A DNA stretch of 64,000 bases, taken from assembly GCF_027409185.1 (NCBI RefSeq), contig NC_084474.1, positions 95,137,505 through 95,201,504 of the forward strand, in the 5' to 3' direction. Under the pieces are notes generated by a model that had not been told where the DNA came from, did no database searches, and saw nothing but the letters and a program-made list of their open reading frames with translations. Of this stretch, positions 60,212-64,000 are shown one piece after another (the first letter of the stretch is position 1; each line of letters starts with the position of its first letter). This DNA is from Cynocephalus volans (taxonomy: Eukaryota > Chordata > Mammalia > Dermoptera > Cynocephalidae). The translations under genes and the position numbers were made by a program.

Positions 60212-62520
60212 AATTGTTTACTCTTTAACATTTTATTTATTTTTAATTAACAGATAAAAATTGTATACATATCGATTGTGTACAAGGTGATGTTTTGAAA
60301 TTGGTATATGTTGTATTAGGGCTAAATTGAGCTTAACAGCTTATATATCACTTCACATACTTCGTTTTTTGCGTGTGGTGAGCACACCAAGTCTCTCCTG
60401 GGTATTTTCAAGTGCACAGTACACTGTAATTAACTGGCCGCTCCGTGTTGCACCATAAGCATCTTGAACTCGTTCCTCCTGGTAACTAAAATGTAGTATC
60501 CGTTGACCAGCACTTCCCAGACGCCCCTGCTCCAACCCCGGTAACCAGCACTTTACTCTCTTCTTCTACTAGTTTCACTTTTTTAGAGAGATCTGTGGTA
60601 CTTGTCTTTCTGTGCCTGGCTTTTGTCACGGAGCATAATGTCCTCCAGTCAGTATGTCATCCATGCGGCTGCAAATGACACAATTTCCTTCTTTTGAGGC
60701 TACATCGTACTCCGTTGTGTGTATACATCACTTTTTCTTCGTGTATTCATCAGCTGAAGGGACACTACGGTTGATTTCGTATCTCAGGTATTGAGAGTAA
60801 TGCTGCAATGGACGTGGAAGTGCACCTTGGACAGACCTATTTCACTTCCTTTGGATATAGTTGTATTATTTTGGGATCACATGTAGTTCTATTTTTAATT
60901 TTTTGAGGAACTTCCATTGTGCGTCCATAATGTCTAGCGTGATGTACATGCCACCAACAGGGTGCAAGGGTTCCCTTTCTCCAAATACTTACCAACGCTT
61001 GTTATCTTTTCTGTTCACAATAGTCATTCTAACAGGTGTCAAGCAATATCTCAGTATGGTTTTAATTTTCCTGTCCCTAATGATTAGTGATGTTGAGCAT
61101 TCTTTCATATACCTGTTGGCCATTTGTATGTCTTCTTTTGAGAAAAGTCTTTTGAGGTCCTTTACCCATTTTTAATCCAGTTATTTGATTTTTTCCTATT
61201 GAGTTGTTTGAACTTCTCATATATTTTGAATATTAAGATGTATGCTTTGTCAGATGCATAGATTACAAATATTTTCTTCCATTCTGTAGGTTATTTCTTC
61301 ACTCTTTCAATGATTTCCTTGGTTTGCAGAAGCTTTTGAGTTTGAAGTATTTCCATTTGTCTATTTTCATTTGTGTTACCTGTGCTTTTGGGTTAATATC
61401 CAAAAAATCATTGCCCCCAACAGTGTGATGGCATTTTTTCTTCATGTTTTCTTGTAGGAGTTTTACAATTTGAGGTTTTGTGTTTAAGTCTCTAATCCAT
61501 TTTGAGTTGTTTTTTGCATATGAAGTGCGATAATGCCCAATTTCACCCTTTTGCATGTGTATATCCATTTTTCTCACGTCCATTTATTGAAGAGACTTTT
61601 TGCCATTGTTTATTCTTGACACCTTGAAAAAAAAAATCAATTGACCGTTGGAGGAAAATGAAGGAGAACACCTGTTAAAGGTGGAGGGACTCTTGCTCTC
61701 CAGGATTTAGACTGTGTCAGCAGAAATGCAAAAGGACTGGGTCAGCAAGAATTCGCAAAGCTCAACCGCAAACCATAGACTTTCTCTCGAGTTACCTTGG
61801 AGACAGGGAGGTATGGGAGGGGTTTACAGCTGGCTAAAACATATATAAGATATGCTTTTACCCAATAAAGTTGCTTAGTGTGTGCACTGAGCCCCAGAAC
61901 TTTGTGTCTGGTCTGTGGTTGACCACCACCCCAGGTGGCAGCCCCTAGCTCAAGGCGTGCCTTGATCAACTCACCTTACTGCAGTCTCTTGGCAGGGCTG
62001 CATGCAGCCCTGCTCCCTGAGGGACTCCTGGCAGAGGCTACATGTAGTCCTGCCTCCTGAGACATCCAAGACTGAGAGAAAAGTGCAGACCATAGGTGCA
62101 TGAATTTATTTCTGGGCTCGCCACTCTGATCCATTGACCTGTGTATCTGTTTTTATGCCAGTACCGTGCTGTTTTGGTTCCTATAGCTTTGTGGTGTGTT
62201 TTGAACTCAGGTAGTGGATGTCTCCTGTTTGTTCTTTATTGCTCAAAATTGCTTTGGCAATTTGGAATCTTTTGTGGTTCCATAAGAATTTTAAAATTGT
62301 TTTTTGCTACTTCTGTGAAAAATGTCATTGGACTTTTAATGTGGATTGCATTGGATCTGTAGATCACTTTGGGTGATATGAACACTTTAACAACATAAAT
62401 TCTTCAGATCTATGAACACGGAATATCTGTCCATTTATTTTTGTCCTCTTGAATATATTTCATTAATATGTTATAGTTTTCAGTATACGGTCCTTTCACC
62501 ACCTTTGTTAAATTTATTTC
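60212..62520 (-). mobile_element. L1 3' end, minus strand, split by a solo LTR
   Basis: Antisense 3' UTR (60212-60850), then ORF2 tail. It continues across the LTR insertion (61647-62087), resuming 'ataggtgcatgaatttatttctgggc', and is cut at ~62520 by a second L1. Confidence 0.85.
61647..62087 (+). mobile_element. Solo LTR, likely class I ERV (4-bp GACC target duplication)
   Basis: Inserted in the L1 phrase 'caattgacc/ataggtgc'; GACC occurs on both sides (61643-61646 and 62088-62091). Contains a TATA-like 'acatatataag' and AATAAA at about 61865. The ends read GTTGG...GTGCA, so the first base of the expected TG seems lost. No internal retroviral sequence remains. Confidence 0.75.
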
Positions 62521-62524
62521 TAAT

Positions 62525-64000
62525 GTAATAAATTTTTTAAATTTTTATTTCAACTTACACACTGTAATTGTACATACTTATGGGGTACAATCTGATATTT
62601 TGATATATATATATGTTGTACAGTAATCATGCCAGGGTAGTTGATATATCAATCAAATCATGCATTTATCATTTTCATGTAGCAAAAACATTCAAAAGCC
62701 TCTCCTATTATGTAATGTACAAAACTTTACTGATAACTATAATCACCCTACTGTGCAATAAAGCAGCAGAAATTATTCCTCCTATCTAATTGTAATTTTA
62801 CACCTATTGCCCAGCCTTTCCCTATTATCACCAGTCTCTGGCAACCACTGTTTTATTCTTTGCCTCTATAACAGCAAAATTCCACATATGAGTGAGGTCA
62901 CATGGTATTTGTCTTCCTTTGCCTGGCTTTCTTCTAACATAATGTCCTCCAAGTCCATCCATTCTGCCACAAATGACAGGATTTCATTCTTTTTATTTCT
63001 GCATAGTATTTCATTGGGTATATATCCCAACTTTCTTTAAGTTCATTCATCTGTTGTTGGACTCCTAGGTTGATTCCATGTCTTGGCTATTGTAGATTGT
63101 GCTGCAGTAAACATTGGAGTGCAGATATCTCTTTGACATACTGACTTCGTTTCCTTTGGTTACATACCCAGTAGTGGGATTGCAGGGTCATATGGCAGTT
63201 CTATTTTTAATTTTTGAGAAGCCTCTGTACTGTTTTCCATAGTGGCTCTGCTAGTTCACACTCCCGCCAGCAGTGCACAGGGCTCCCTTTTCTGCACGTC
63301 CTTTCCAACACTTGTGTTCTTCTGTCTTTTTGATAATGGCCGTTCTAACTGGAGTGAGGTGGTATCTCATTGTTTCGATTTATGTTTCCCTGATGATTAG
63401 TGATGTTAAGTATTTTTTCATGTGCCTGTTTGCCATTTGTATGTCTTCTTTTCAGACATGTCTATTAAGATCCTTTACACATTTGTTAATTGGGTTATTT
63501 GGTTTTTTCTTGTTGAGTTGCTTAAGTTCCTTATGTACTCTGGATATTAACCCCTTATCAAATGTATAGTTTGAAAATATTTTCTCTCATTCTGTAGGTT
63601 GTCTGTTCATTCTGTTAATGGTGTCCTTTGATGTACAAAAGCTTTTTGGTCTGATATAATCCCACTAGTCTATTTTTGCTTTTATCGTTTATGCTTTTGA
63701 AGTCTTGTTTTAAAAAATCCTTGCCCAGCCCCATGTCATGGATTGTTTCCCTATGTCTTTTTCTAATAGTTTCATAGTTTCAGGAATCCATTTTGAGTTG
63801 ATTTTTGTATATAGTGAGAGGTAGGGGACTAGTTTTATTCTTCTGCGTGTGGATATCCAGTTTTCCCAGCACCATTTATTGAAGAGATTGCCCAATATGT
63901 ATTCTTGGTACCTTTGTAAAAGATCATTTGGCTGTAAATGAATGAATTAATTTCTGGAGCTCTCTATTCTGTTCCATTGGTCTGTGTGTCCATTTTTAAG
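62525..64000 (-). mobile_element. Second L1 3' end, minus strand, nested in the first
   Basis: Begins with an antisense tail and 3' UTR ('aaatttttatttcaacttacacactg') inserted in the older L1. It runs through 'cagtagtgggattgcagggtcatatgg' into ORF2 and continues past the end of the window. Confidence 0.85.

Noticed and set aside
1-64000. CRISPR array, operon or other prokaryotic system
   Set aside because: All evidence (introns, L1, SINEs, MaLR LTRs) is mammalian. The tandem repeats here are minisatellites without regular unique spacers.

Overview
The window is mammalian nuclear DNA. Genes have short exons with GT/AG introns, and most of the remainder is LINE-1, MaLR/MLT1 and other LTRs, MIR, and tRNA-derived SINEs. 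The SINEs at 25.3, 49.5 and 58.0 kb look like tRNA-Ile; the one at 49.5 kb looks like a dimer of two tRNA-like units. From memory this resembles the CYN SINEs of colugos (Dermoptera). That species guess is weak, and bats or perissodactyls are not excluded.

Three protein-coding genes can be supported, all on the minus strand. Two are complete nine-exon cytochrome P450 11B genes (CYP11B1/CYP11B2 type, mitochondrial steroid 11-beta-hydroxylase/aldosterone synthase). Copy A has coding ends at 2237 and 7711, copy B at 54536 and 59788. Each spliced CDS is 1,512 nt (503 residues), the human length, with every splice site canonical and no stop or frameshift seen. They differ at about 32 residues and lie in a ~5.7-5.9 kb duplicated block (2188-8131 and 54487-60207). 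Between them lies GML, a Ly6/uPAR-domain GPI-anchored protein (three coding exons, 39575 down to 23591, 165 residues). From memory, human GML lies outside the CYP11B pair and on the opposite strand, so this arrangement looks rearranged.

Layout: 1-2187, downstream flank of copy A. 2188-8131, block A. 8.1-10.6 kb, copy A upstream flank and an old L1. 10.6-17.2 kb, a large inverted repeat built of two 3'-less L1 pieces with an unusual LTR-like 5' region. 17.2-23.4 kb, solo LTR, ERV-like and L1 pieces. 23.45-39.6 kb, GML, whose ~14.9 kb intron holds an almost full-length but dead L1 nested in an older L1. 39.7-48.2 kb, a second inverted repeat whose 4.8 kb loop contains MaLR LTRs, a G-rich minisatellite, a CpG island and a C-rich minisatellite. 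48.7-54.4 kb, ERV-like AT-rich DNA and an MLT1 LTR. 54.5-60.2 kb, block B. 60.2-64 kb, nested L1s with a solo LTR.

The CYP11B copies would both act at the last steps of corticosteroid synthesis in adrenal mitochondria, and both keep the proximal TATA box and the CRE/Ad1 element. At positions 288 and 320, where human CYP11B1 has Ser and Val, both copies carry the aldosterone-synthase type Gly and Ala. Numbers given for differences and repeat units were counted by eye; repeat boundaries are approximate unless a target-site duplication is named.
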